Assembly: GCF_949282365.1 (NCBI RefSeq)
Contig: NZ_CASDOY010000004.1
Span: forward strand, 30,966-94,965
DNA from: an uncultured Desulfovibrio sp.
Lineage (GTDB): Bacteria > Desulfobacterota > Desulfovibrionia > Desulfovibrionales > Desulfovibrionaceae
Direction of reading: 5' to 3'
DNA: 64,000 nt
Shown here: positions 7,994 to 16,811 of the stretch, piece after piece
How positions within the stretch are numbered: position 1 is the stretch's first letter
Layout of the letters: the number at the start of each line of letters is the position of its first letter
Notes under the pieces: model-generated
What the model was told of the DNA's origin: nothing
Databases searched by the model: none
What the model saw: the letters and a program-made list of their open reading frames with translations, nothing else
Position numbers and translations under genes: made by a program

Positions 7994-8368
7994 ATGCTGG
8001 ATCATGAACTGGATGCCCTGTGGAAGCGTATGGGCCTGCCCCCGCTGCGTTTTTCCCCGCAAGGGCTGATCGCGCTGGATATAGATACCATGGGCCGCCT
8101 GCATTTCGAAAGGCAGCAGCGGCACGGCGAGGAGGAGCTGCTGCTCTACCTGGCCCGGCCCTGCCCGGCCCACGACCGGACCCTGCCGGAACGCGCCCTG
8201 GCCCTGTGCCATTATCATCATGCCCGCGCCTTCCCCCTGACCGCGGGCATGCGGGGGGATACCCTGATCCTGCTGACCCGTCTGCCCGAGCGGCAGGCCA
8301 CCGCGGCCCGCATCGAAACCGCCGTCATGGAACTTGCGCAGGCCATGAACGACCTGCAGGGAGTTTGA
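7994..8368 (+). CDS. SycN-like class I chaperone of the gatekeeper
   Basis: 124 residues (SycN is about 123). The sequence follows the SycN pattern along its length: N-terminal helix with MGLPPL, strand GRLHFERQ, LLLYLARP, a conserved A-L-x-L-C-H-Y-H-H-A-R-A-F-P-L segment and a final amphipathic helix. In Yersinia SycN with YscB binds YopN; no YscB homologue is evident here. Placed between SctW and SctX exactly as in the yopN-tyeA-sycN-yscX order. Good GGAG ribosome site. Confidence 0.75.
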   Translation: MLDHELDALWKRMGLPPLRFSPQGLIALDIDTMGRLHFERQQRHGEEELLLYLARPCPAHDRTLPERALALCHYHHARAFPLTAGMRGDTLILLTRLPERQATAARIETAVMELAQAMNDLQGV

Positions 8369-8370
8369 AC

Positions 8371-8739
8371 ATGTCGCACTCGCCCGTCAATCTGCTGGAT
8401 CCCGGACTGGGTATCCAGAACGTCATGGATCCCGGTACGGACGGCCACCTGCCTGCGGCCCGGCCCCTGGCCTCCAGCGCCATGCGCGAGGCGGGGCTGG
8501 ACGAGCTGTACAACAGCCGCCGTGCCTCGCAGCAGCTGGACGCGGCCCTGTGCCCGGCCCTCGGCGACGGTTCCATCCTCCAGCCCGAGATATTCCACAT
8601 GGAACTGCAGGGCAGCCTTGCGGCGCTGCGGGACAGCGACAAGCCCGCCGTCCGGGCTTTCGTACGCGACGAACTGGCGCCCCTGCTGGAAAATACCGAG
8701 CTGCTCCGGGCCTATACCGGCCTGATGGTGGGAGGCTAG
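8371..8739 (+). CDS. sctX: T3SS protein SctX (YscX family)
   Basis: 122 residues, the length of YscX. Begins two bases after the SycN-like gene. Shares with YscX a central D-G-x-x-x-P-x-x-x-x-L segment (residues about 25-35), an E-I-F-H-M-E-L motif comparable to the Y-T-F-H-G-L region, and a leucine-rich C-terminal helix. YscX is an early-secreted subunit that binds YscY and the SctV export gate. The following genes are the SctY-like TPR protein and SctV, which supports the call. Confidence 0.75.
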   Translation: MSHSPVNLLDPGLGIQNVMDPGTDGHLPAARPLASSAMREAGLDELYNSRRASQQLDAALCPALGDGSILQPEIFHMELQGSLAALRDSDKPAVRAFVRDELAPLLENTELLRAYTGLMVGG

Positions 8740-8740
8740 C

Positions 8741-9097
8741 ATGGCGGAGGGCCGTTCCCCGCTCACGGCAGGCCAGTGCCGCTCCCTGCAGGTGCTGGGG
8801 CATCTTTTCCTGCGCATGGGCCGGTTCCAGCGGGCCAGGAAACTGGCCCTGGCCCTGCTGGCCCTGGATCCCGACGACGCATGGGCACGGCGTTGTCTTG
8901 CCGTGGTCTGGCTGGAAACGGGCGATGCCGAACGCGCACTGGAACAGCTCGACCGCCTGCTGGCAGGCGGGCCCCTCCCTTCGCGCGATGCCGTGCTGCA
9001 CCTGCTCCGGGCCCGGGCCCTGTGGCAGGCAGGACGCGCCGATGAGGCGCGCAACGCGCTCAACGCCTATCTTGCCGCCGGGGGGAGCCATCTGTGA
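8741..9097 (+). CDS. sctY: T3SS chaperone SctY (YscY family, TPR)
   Basis: 118 residues, all helical, with two TPR-like repeats (LGHLFLRMGRFQRARKLALA and LRARALWQAGRADEARNALN). Size, repeat layout and place between SctX and SctV match YscY, the chaperone that presents YscX to SctV. Its TGA overlaps the GTG start of sctV (GTGA), implying translational coupling. Confidence 0.8.
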   Translation: MAEGRSPLTAGQCRSLQVLGHLFLRMGRFQRARKLALALLALDPDDAWARRCLAVVWLETGDAERALEQLDRLLAGGPLPSRDAVLHLLRARALWQAGRADEARNALNAYLAAGGSHL

Positions 9098-11187
9098 GCC
9101 TGTTTTCCGACGCACGCAACATCGTCTCCCTGACCACGCGGCACAGTGACCTGGCCCTGGTGGGCCTGCTGGTGGCCGTCATCGCGCTGATGATCATGCC
9201 GTTGCCCACGGCCCTGGTGGATACGCTCATCGGCGCCAACATGGCCCTGTCCTTCGCCATCATGATGATGACCATGTATGTCAGGACACCGCTGGAATTT
9301 TCCTCCTTCCCCACCATGCTGCTGTTCACCACCCTCTTCCGGGTGGGCCTGAACATCACCACCACCCGCCTGATCCTGCTCAATGCCGACGCCGGCGAGA
9401 TCATCCAGACCTTCGGCGAATTCGCCCTGGGCGGCAACTTCGTAGTGGGTGCCGTGGTCTTCCTGATCCTGACCATCGTGCAGTTCCTGGTCATCGCCAA
9501 GGGCGCCGAACGTGTGGCCGAAGTGGGCGCGCGCTTCACCCTGGACGCCATGCCCGGCAAACAGATGTCCATCGACGCGGACATGCGCGCGGGCGTCATC
9601 GACATGGAGGAAGCCCAGCGCCGCCGCGAGATCATCAGCCAGGAAAGCAAGATGTTCGGCGCCATGGACGGCGCCATGAAGTTCGTCAAGGGCGACAGCA
9701 TCGCCGGCATGATCGTGGCCGTGGTCAACATCGTGGGCGGTACCGTCATCGGCATCACCCAGCACGGCATCTCCGCCGGCGAAGCGCTGGAGATCTACGG
9801 CATCCTGACCATCGGCGACGGCCTCGTCTCCCAGATCCCCTCGCTCATCATCGCCATCTCGGCCGGTATCCTCATCACCCGTTCCGGCGACACCCAGGAA
9901 GACGTGGGGGCGCAGATCGGCGGCCAGTTCTTCGCCCAGCCCAAGGCCCTGCTCATGGCCGGCGGCCTGATCTTCCTTTTCGCGCTCATCCCCGGCTTCC
10001 CCAAGCCGCAGCTGTTCGCCCTGGCCTTCGCCATCGCCGGTCTCGGCTACATCCTGGACAGGATCCGCTCCGCCCCCGCGCCCCGGGATGCCCGCAAGGA
10101 ACTCGACCAGTCCCTCAAGTCCGCCACCCGGAAGGAGCGCAAAAGCCGTCCCTCCGGTCCCCAGGACGATTTCGCGCCCACGGTGCCCATCATCCTCGAC
10201 ATCTCGGAGGCTCTGGCGACCTCGCTGGATTACGATGCCCTCAACGACGAGCTGGCCGCGCTGCGGCGTGCCCTCTACTTCGACATGGGCGTGCCCTTTC
10301 CCGGCATCAACCTGCGCGTGACCCCCTCCCTGCCCGGGCTGACCTATGAACTGCAGGTCAACGAGATCCCCATGTCGCGCGGCCAGATGGAAGCGGGCAT
10401 GGTGCTGGCACGCGAAAGCGAGGACACCCTGCGCATGCTCGGCGTGGAGGTCAGACATGGCGAGAACTTCCTGCCCGATGTGGAGAGCCTGTGGATCCCG
10501 GCGGAAAAACAGGCTCTGCTGGAGCAGGCAGGCTTGACCTGCATGGGCCACTCCCGCATCCTGGCCTATCACCTTTCGCTGGTGCTGGCCCGGCATGCCT
10601 CCAGTTTCATCGGCATGCAGGAGACGAAGTACCTGCTGGACCGCATGGAAGAACGCGCCCCGGACCTGGTGCGCGAGGCCACCCGCCTGCTGCCCGTGCA
10701 GCGCATCGCGGAGATCTTCCAGCGTCTGGCCCAGGAGCAGGTCTCCATCCGCGACCTGCGGAACATTTTGGAAGCCATCATCGAATGGAGCCCCAAGGAA
10801 AAGGATACCGTCATGCTGACCGAATATGTGCGCGGCGCCCTCAAGCGCCAGATAAGCTACATGTATTCGCGGGGCCAGAACATGCTGCCGGCCATCCTCA
10901 TGGATCCCTCGGTGGAAGAGACCATCCGCAAGGCCATCCGGCAGACCTCGGCCGGGGCCTTCCTGGCGCTCGACCCCGACACCTCGCGCCGCTTCATCGC
11001 GGCCGTGGGCACGGCGGCGGGCGACTACCGCAAGCATGTCCAGCGGCCCGTCCTGCTGGCCAGCATGGATATCCGCCGCTATGTGCGCCGCCTCATCGAA
11101 GGGGAACACTACCGGCTGCCCGTGGTCTCCTACCAGGAGATCACCCCGGAGATCAGCGTCCAGCCCGTGAACAGGATCCGCCTCTAG
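9094..11187 (+). CDS. sctV: T3SS export gate SctV (LcrD/FlhA family)
   Basis: 697 residues, usual for the family. Residues about 25-330 carry eight hydrophobic segments with the conserved LLFTTLFRVGLNITTTR and GAVVFLILTIVQFLVIAKGAERVAEV blocks; residues 345-697 form the cytoplasmic ring domain that receives chaperone-substrate complexes. GTG start at 9094 overlaps the end of sctY. It belongs to the inner-membrane export apparatus with SctR, SctS, SctT and SctU; SctR is not next to it. Confidence 0.96.
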   Translation: MSLFSDARNIVSLTTRHSDLALVGLLVAVIALMIMPLPTALVDTLIGANMALSFAIMMMTMYVRTPLEFSSFPTMLLFTTLFRVGLNITTTRLILLNADAGEIIQTFGEFALGGNFVVGAVVFLILTIVQFLVIAKGAERVAEVGARFTLDAMPGKQMSIDADMRAGVIDMEEAQRRREIISQESKMFGAMDGAMKFVKGDSIAGMIVAVVNIVGGTVIGITQHGISAGEALEIYGILTIGDGLVSQIPSLIIAISAGILITRSGDTQEDVGAQIGGQFFAQPKALLMAGGLIFLFALIPGFPKPQLFALAFAIAGLGYILDRIRSAPAPRDARKELDQSLKSATRKERKSRPSGPQDDFAPTVPIILDISEALATSLDYDALNDELAALRRALYFDMGVPFPGINLRVTPSLPGLTYELQVNEIPMSRGQMEAGMVLARESEDTLRMLGVEVRHGENFLPDVESLWIPAEKQALLEQAGLTCMGHSRILAYHLSLVLARHASSFIGMQETKYLLDRMEERAPDLVREATRLLPVQRIAEIFQRLAQEQVSIRDLRNILEAIIEWSPKEKDTVMLTEYVRGALKRQISYMYSRGQNMLPAILMDPSVEETIRKAIRQTSAGAFLALDPDTSRRFIAAVGTAAGDYRKHVQRPVLLASMDIRRYVRRLIEGEHYRLPVVSYQEITPEISVQPVNRIRL

Positions 11188-11196
11188 GAGCAAGGC

Positions 11197-11454
11197 ATGG
11201 AACTCGCCATCGATTACGCTGTCAACGCCCTGTATCTGGTCATGATCCTTTCCCTGCCGCCCATCGTGGTCGCCTCGGCCGTGGGCATCGTCCTCAGCCT
11301 TGTCCAGGCCATCACCCAGCTGCAGGAACAGACCCTGACCTTCGGCGTCAAACTGCTGGCCGTGGGCGTGACGCTCTTTCTGATGGGCAAATGGCTGAGC
11401 GGCGAGATACTGCATTACAGCGAGGACATCTTCAACCGTTTTTACCTGCTCTGA
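11197..11454 (+). CDS. sctS: T3SS export apparatus protein SctS (FliQ family)
   Basis: 85 residues with two hydrophobic helices (about 12-38 and 50-72) and the conserved Q-A-I-T-Q-L-Q-E-Q-T-L-T-F block of SctS/FliQ. Starts nine bases after sctV with GGAGCAAGG upstream. In most operons SctR precedes it; here sctV does. Confidence 0.95.
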   Translation: MELAIDYAVNALYLVMILSLPPIVVASAVGIVLSLVQAITQLQEQTLTFGVKLLAVGVTLFLMGKWLSGEILHYSEDIFNRFYLL

Positions 11455-11515
11455 ACGGCAGGGGCAGCCGCATGCCGGACCGTGATCCGGCGGCGCCGGT
11501 GCGGACAGGACGCGC

Positions 11516-12352
11516 ATGGATCTTTCGCAATTCTTGCAGGAGATAGGGGCCTACGGGCACCTGACGGCCTTGCTGCTGGGCATGCCGCGGCTCTTCGCCC
11601 TGGTGGCCGTGGCGCCCTTTTTCGGGGCCTCGGTCGTCACGGGGCAGATACGCATGCTGCTGGTCCTGGCCCTGTACCTGCCCATGCATCCCGTCATCTT
11701 CAGCGAACTCACGGACGAGATGACGCTCTCCGCCGCGCTTTCCCTGGCCGTGGGCGGCCGTCTGGCCCTGCTCCTGTTCAAGGAGGCCGTCCTCGGCCTG
11801 ATGATCGGTTTTCTGGCGGGCATCGTCTTCTGGACGGTACAGAGCGCGGGCTTTTTCATGGACAACCAGCGCGGCGCCACCATGGCCGAAGGGGCGGACA
11901 TCCTGTCCGGCGACCAGAGCAGCCCCCTGGGGCAGCTGCTGTTCCAGAGCCTGGTCTATATTTTTTATACCTCCGGGGCCTTCCTGGCCTTCGTGGGACT
12001 GGTCTATGCCAGCTACGGCATCTGGCCGGTGACGGAGCTCCTGCCCATGGCCGTGTCCCAGGGCGCGCCCCTGTATTTCGCGGAGAAGGTGGGCTGGCTC
12101 ATGGGCCACATGCTTTTGCTGGCCGGGCCCATCGCCGTGGCCTGCCTGCTGACCGACATCGCCCTGGGCCTGGTCAACCGTTTTGCCTCGCAGCTCAATG
12201 TTTATGTGCTGGCCATGCCCATCAAGTGCGGCATCGCGGCCTTCCTGCTCTGTTTCTACTTCGGCCTCCTGCTGTCGCACGCGCCGGAGCTGTTTGATTT
12301 CACACGCGAATCCATCCTCAAGCTGGACAATGTCCTGCCGGGAGGGGACTAA
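11516..12352 (+). CDS. sctT: T3SS export apparatus protein SctT (FliR family)
   Basis: 278 residues, six to eight hydrophobic segments. Shows the family blocks RLFALVAVAPFFG, the G-F-x-x-G-I-V-F-W-T-V-Q-S-A-G segment with following D-N-Q-R-G, and P-I-A-V-A-C-L-L-T-D-I-A-L-G. Forms the export gate with SctR and SctS. It follows sctS by 61 bases and precedes sctU by 60 bases. Confidence 0.95.
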   Translation: MDLSQFLQEIGAYGHLTALLLGMPRLFALVAVAPFFGASVVTGQIRMLLVLALYLPMHPVIFSELTDEMTLSAALSLAVGGRLALLLFKEAVLGLMIGFLAGIVFWTVQSAGFFMDNQRGATMAEGADILSGDQSSPLGQLLFQSLVYIFYTSGAFLAFVGLVYASYGIWPVTELLPMAVSQGAPLYFAEKVGWLMGHMLLLAGPIAVACLLTDIALGLVNRFASQLNVYVLAMPIKCGIAAFLLCFYFGLLLSHAPELFDFTRESILKLDNVLPGGD

Positions 12353-12412
12353 GACCGCCGGCCTGCGCCGGGCCCCGGGGCCTGACGCTGGGCACGGCAA
12401 CGGCATGCGTCC

Positions 12413-13456
12413 ATGAGCAGTGAAAAGACCGAACAAGCTACGCCCAAACGCCTGCGGGACATCCGGGCCAAGGGGCAGGTTGCCAAAAGCCAGGACGTGC
12501 CCTCGGCACTGACCGTCATGGCGGTGGCGGTCTATCTGCTGGCCATGGCCTCCGACATGCTCAAGACCATGCTGACCATGGGCGAGATCCCCATGCTGCT
12601 CATGAACAGGCCCTTTGACGAGGCCCTGGAGCTGGCCGCCACCTCGACCCTGCTCTGCTCCCTGCGCGTGGCCGCCCCGCTCATCGGCATGGTCCTGGCC
12701 GTGGCCCTGTGCGCCAACCTGATGCAGGTGGGGGTGCTGTTCGCACCGCAGGCCGCCATGCCCAAGCTGGAGAACCTGGACATGGCCAAATGGTTCAAGC
12801 AGGTCTTCTCGCTCAAGAACCTGGTGGAATTCGTCAAGAACATCCTCAAAGTACTGGTCCTGGGACTGAGCGTGTACATCATTTTTGCCGACTATCTGCC
12901 GCGCCTGTTCCGCATCCCGCAAGGGGACATCGGCGACATGTGGCAGCTGCTCGGCTCCGCCTGCGGCGAGCTCGTGCTGACAGCGGCGGGCGTGTTCTGC
13001 GTCATCGCCGCTGCGGACTGGTGCTTCCAGAAATGGCAGTTCAACAAGCAGAACATGATGAGCAAGGACGAAGTCAAGCGGGAATACAAGGAAAGCGAGG
13101 GCGACCCGCTCATCAAGGGCAAGCGCAAGCAGCTGCATCAGGAGATGATCGCCCAGAACCAGCTCGCCAACGTCAGGAAAGCGAAGGTGCTCGTGACCAA
13201 TCCCACCCATTTCGCCGTGGCCCTGGACTATGAAAAGGACAAGACCCCCCTGCCCGTCATCCTGGCCAAGGGGCAGGGCGTGCTGGCGCAGCGCATGATC
13301 GAGATCGCCAGGGAAGAGGGCATCCCCGTCATGCGCAATGTCCCGCTGGCACGCAGCCTGTATGAACAGGGGACGGAAAACGCCTATATCCCCCAGGACC
13401 TCATCGGCCCCGTGGCCGAAGTGCTGCGCTGGGTACAGTCCCTGCACAGAGGATAA
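12413..13456 (+). CDS. sctU: T3SS substrate-specificity switch SctU (FlhB family)
   Basis: 347 residues. N terminus EKTEQATPKRLRDIRAKGQVAKS is typical; four membrane segments lie between residues 30 and 215; a cytoplasmic domain follows with the autocleavage motif N263-P-T-H. Cleavage between N and P switches export from early to later substrates. Ends two bases before the sigma-54 activator gene, so secretion and regulatory genes share a transcript. Confidence 0.97.
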   Translation: MSSEKTEQATPKRLRDIRAKGQVAKSQDVPSALTVMAVAVYLLAMASDMLKTMLTMGEIPMLLMNRPFDEALELAATSTLLCSLRVAAPLIGMVLAVALCANLMQVGVLFAPQAAMPKLENLDMAKWFKQVFSLKNLVEFVKNILKVLVLGLSVYIIFADYLPRLFRIPQGDIGDMWQLLGSACGELVLTAAGVFCVIAAADWCFQKWQFNKQNMMSKDEVKREYKESEGDPLIKGKRKQLHQEMIAQNQLANVRKAKVLVTNPTHFAVALDYEKDKTPLPVILAKGQGVLAQRMIEIAREEGIPVMRNVPLARSLYEQGTENAYIPQDLIGPVAEVLRWVQSLHRG

Positions 13457-13458
13457 CC

Positions 13459-14754
13459 ATGCCTGACAAAAACACCCGTACGCTCGACCTGCTGATCCAT
13501 CTGTGCGACGACCTCGCCTGGGGCCGTCCCGCCGATGCGGATGCCCTGTTCGCCCTGACCCGCAGCGGCAGCTCCACCCCGGCCCTGGAACGTCTGGCCG
13601 AGGCCTTCGGCATGATGATCGTCAAGGTGGAGACCCGCGAATTCCAGCGGGCCGAACTGCTGGAAAAGGTGGAACAGCTTGAGCAGGAACTGGAAAAAAG
13701 CCGGGCCCGCCTGCATGAGGAGAACCGCCATGTGGTGGAGACCCTGCAAAGGGAATACAACGTCCGCCGCATCATCGGCCACTGTCCGGCCATGAAACAG
13801 GTGGTGGCCCAGGCGCTGGCCATCGCCCGGCGGCCCATCAATACCCTGATCCTCGGGCCTTCCGGTACGGGCAAGGAGATCTTCGCCAAGACCATCCATT
13901 ACCACTCGCCCCGGCGCGATGCGCCCTTCGTGGCGGTCAACTGCACGGCCATCCCCGATTCCCTGTTCGAAAGCGAGATGTTCGGCATCGAAAAGGGCGT
14001 GGCCACCGGCGTCAGCGCCCGGCGCGGTCTGGTGGAGGAAGCCTCGGGCGGGACGCTTTTCCTCGACGAGCTGGCGGACATGTCCCTGCCCAATCAGGCC
14101 AAGCTGCTGCGCGTCCTTGAAGAACGGGAAGTGCTGCGCGTGGGCAGCGCCAGGCCCGTGCCCGTGGACATCAAGATCATCGCGGCCACCAATGTGGATC
14201 TGAAGCAGGCCGTGGCCCAGGGGCGTTTCCGGCAGGATCTCTACTATCGCCTCAACGTGGCCGAGCTGACGCTGCCTCCGCTGCACGAGCGGGGGGACGA
14301 CATCCTCCTGCTCGCCCGCCACCTGCTGGCCCAGCATGCACGCAACATGGACCGCGAGCCCCTGACCCTGGCCCCGGCCACCCGGCAATGCCTGCTGGCC
14401 TACGACTGGCCCGGCAATGTGCGCGAGCTGGGCAACGAGATGGAACGGGCCGCCGCCCTGACGGTGGACAGCGTCGTCCGTCCGTCCGATCTTTCCCCCA
14501 AGCTGCTCGCTGCCCTGGCCCGCAGCGGCGGCATAGGCGTTCCAGGGGCGGCCATTCCGGCAGCGGAGCCCGCCCTGCCTGCTTCCTTCAATCTGGAAGA
14601 GGCGGAGCGCCTGCTGGTGCAGCGAGCCCTGGAAGCCTGTCAGGGCAACAAGAGCCGGGCCGCGGAGCTGCTCGGCATCACCCGGGAAGGTCTGCGCAAG
14701 AAACTGCTGCGTCTTGACCGGAATCCCAGCGCCCCCGACAGGGAGGATGCATGA
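13459..14754 (+). CDS. Sigma-54-dependent activator with variant GAFTGA loop
   Basis: 431 residues. Residues 1-75 have no recognised receiver domain; 65-100 form a coiled coil; the AAA+ domain follows, with Walker A GPSGTGKE near 133-140, Walker B LFLDELAD near 200, and the arginine-finger region LNVAELTLPPL. The sigma-54-contacting loop, GAFTGA in most family members, reads G180-V-A-T-G-V185. The C terminus (about 375-425) is a Fis-type helix-turn-helix ending in AAELLGITREGLRKKLLRL. The two sigma-54-like promoters at 6561-6788 are plausible targets. The gene starts two bases after sctU and overlaps the next gene by four bases (ATGA). Confidence 0.9.
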   Translation: MPDKNTRTLDLLIHLCDDLAWGRPADADALFALTRSGSSTPALERLAEAFGMMIVKVETREFQRAELLEKVEQLEQELEKSRARLHEENRHVVETLQREYNVRRIIGHCPAMKQVVAQALAIARRPINTLILGPSGTGKEIFAKTIHYHSPRRDAPFVAVNCTAIPDSLFESEMFGIEKGVATGVSARRGLVEEASGGTLFLDELADMSLPNQAKLLRVLEEREVLRVGSARPVPVDIKIIAATNVDLKQAVAQGRFRQDLYYRLNVAELTLPPLHERGDDILLLARHLLAQHARNMDREPLTLAPATRQCLLAYDWPGNVRELGNEMERAAALTVDSVVRPSDLSPKLLAALARSGGIGVPGAAIPAAEPALPASFNLEEAERLLVQRALEACQGNKSRAAELLGITREGLRKKLLRLDRNPSAPDREDA

Positions 14755-16805
14755 ATCTGAGCCTTCGTCTGCGACTGGCCCTGCTGGTCGCGGCCTCCAT
14801 CGCCCTTACCGTGGGCCTGGCCCTGTACCTGACCTGGCAGCAGGTAGGCGAACATATGGAGACCCTTGAGGAAAAGAACTTCGCCAGCCTGCTGCGCGTC
14901 GAAGAAGAACGCCTCAATACGGCCTCTCTCGACTATCTGGGCGCCAAGGTGCGCTCCGTGCTCCTGCGCAAGGCCCAGCTGCGTGATGCCGCCGCCCGTG
15001 TGCAGGCCCTGCTGCGCTTCACGACGCCGCTGCCCGCAGGGCAGACGGACCTGGCTTCCCGGCAGGCCCTGCTCTCCGTCATGGATGCCGCCAGTCTCGG
15101 CCTGGCGGACAGCGTGGACAGCATCCGCATGGAGATCCTGGACATGGAGCTGCTCCGCCGCGGGGGCACGAGCCGCCTGGGACTGGCCGCGGGCCTGCAG
15201 GACGTCAAGCAGCGGCCCCTGCAGCGCCTGCTCGGGCATCTTTCCCGGGACGGCGACTTTGCCGTGCTGGACCTGCCCCGGCTCATGGCCACCAGCGAGG
15301 GCGAGATCCTCTCTGGCACCTACCGGCCGGTGCTGGCCCACTTCCTGCCGCTGGACCATGCGCGCCCGCCCCGCGAGGTGCTGGTCTCCATGATCCCGCT
15401 GGATGACCTGGAAAAGATGGCCGCCCAGGTCAAGGAGCGCCTGCTGGAAAGCATGCAGAAAAAATTTCAGGAGATCCCCCTCTATGCCGGCGGTCTCATC
15501 GTCCTGCTGGACAGGGAGGGGACTGTGCTGGCCCGTGGCGGTGACGGCAGTCTGCCGGACGGCTTCACCACGGCACGGGCCGAGGCACGCCGCACCGGCA
15601 TGAGCAAGGTCGTCCTCCCCTCCGGGCAGGGGGACATGCTCTGTCTGCTGGGCAGCATCCGGGCCTTTGACTGGAACGTGGCCATGATCGCGCCCCTGGC
15701 CGCCATCAGGGCGCCGTCCGACGCCCTGCTGGCCCGCCTGCTGGCCGTGATCCTGCCCATCATGGCCCTGGCGGCCCTGCTGGCCCTGCTCACCCTGGTC
15801 AGGACCCTGCATCCCCTGAAGCTGCTGACCCGCAGGACCAGGGAACTGGCGGCCGTGGACTTTTCCGCTCCGGATGCCCTTGACCGGCTCGAACCTCTCG
15901 TCAGCCGTGGGCTGCCGCTGGAACGCCGGGACGAGCTGGGGCAGCTGGCCCGCGCCTATGCCCGCATGGGCGGCGCTCTGGCCGTCAACATCCGCAATCT
16001 GATGGAGGCCACAGCCAGCAAGGAACGCATGGAAGGGGAACTTTCCGCCGCACGCGAGATACAGATGGGCATCCTGCCGCCCCCGGACGGCGCGCCGGAG
16101 ATCTGCGGCTTCCGGGCTTCGGCCTTTCTGGACCCCGCCAAGGAGGTCGGTGGCGACCTGTACGACTTCTTCATCACCCGCGACGGTCGCCGTGCCCTGG
16201 TGCTGGGCGACGTCTCCGGCAAGGGGGTCCCGGCGGCCCTGTTCATGTCCATGACCGTGACCCTGGTGCGTTACGCCCTGGATTCGGGCCTCGATCCGGC
16301 GGCCGCCATGAGCCGGGTCAACACCATGCTCGAGGCCCACAACCCCGGCAACATGTTCGTGACCCTCTTCCTGGCCCTGTACGATCCCGACAGCGGGGAA
16401 CTGGTCTATGCCAACGGCGGGCACTGTCCGCCCTATATCGTGGACGCCGCCTGCGACAGGCCGCCCCGCACGCTGGACAGCCTGAGCGGCCCTCTGGTGG
16501 GCGTCATGCCCGATGTGAGCTACGAGCTTTTCAGGGACAGCCTCGGCGAACAGGAGACCTGCCTGATCTTCACCGACGGCGTGACCGAAGCCATGAACAG
16601 CGGCAAGGAGCTGTACGGCGAGGCCCGTCTGCAGGCCTTCCTGGCCCGACACCGCGACGCGGCGCCCCGCGAGCTGCTGGCCCTCATCTTCAGTGAACTG
16701 GTCCGCTTCCGCGGCGACGAGCCGCAATCGGACGACATCACCATGCTGGCCTTCTGCCGTACCGGCGGCGACGCAGGCGCGACCCCTGCCCCAACCTTGA
16801 ACTGA
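14751..16805 (+). CDS. Membrane-bound PP2C/SpoIIE-type phosphatase with periplasmic sensor
   Basis: 684 residues. Membrane segment at 8-28, a periplasmic domain of about 290 residues, a second membrane segment near 327-350, a HAMP-like linker (350-410) and an RsbU/SpoIIE PP2C domain (about 425-675). Metal-binding motifs are all visible: EVGGDLYDFF, LGDVSGKGVPAALFM, YANGGHCPPYI and FTDGVTEAMN. Such enzymes dephosphorylate STAS-type anti-sigma antagonists, but no STAS or RsbW-type partner is encoded in this window. Its ATG overlaps the stop of the activator gene, so it likely works in the same signalling path. Confidence 0.88.
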   Translation: MNLSLRLRLALLVAASIALTVGLALYLTWQQVGEHMETLEEKNFASLLRVEEERLNTASLDYLGAKVRSVLLRKAQLRDAAARVQALLRFTTPLPAGQTDLASRQALLSVMDAASLGLADSVDSIRMEILDMELLRRGGTSRLGLAAGLQDVKQRPLQRLLGHLSRDGDFAVLDLPRLMATSEGEILSGTYRPVLAHFLPLDHARPPREVLVSMIPLDDLEKMAAQVKERLLESMQKKFQEIPLYAGGLIVLLDREGTVLARGGDGSLPDGFTTARAEARRTGMSKVVLPSGQGDMLCLLGSIRAFDWNVAMIAPLAAIRAPSDALLARLLAVILPIMALAALLALLTLVRTLHPLKLLTRRTRELAAVDFSAPDALDRLEPLVSRGLPLERRDELGQLARAYARMGGALAVNIRNLMEATASKERMEGELSAAREIQMGILPPPDGAPEICGFRASAFLDPAKEVGGDLYDFFITRDGRRALVLGDVSGKGVPAALFMSMTVTLVRYALDSGLDPAAAMSRVNTMLEAHNPGNMFVTLFLALYDPDSGELVYANGGHCPPYIVDAACDRPPRTLDSLSGPLVGVMPDVSYELFRDSLGEQETCLIFTDGVTEAMNSGKELYGEARLQAFLARHRDAAPRELLALIFSELVRFRGDEPQSDDITMLAFCRTGGDAGATPAPTLN

Positions 16806-16811
16806 CCGACC

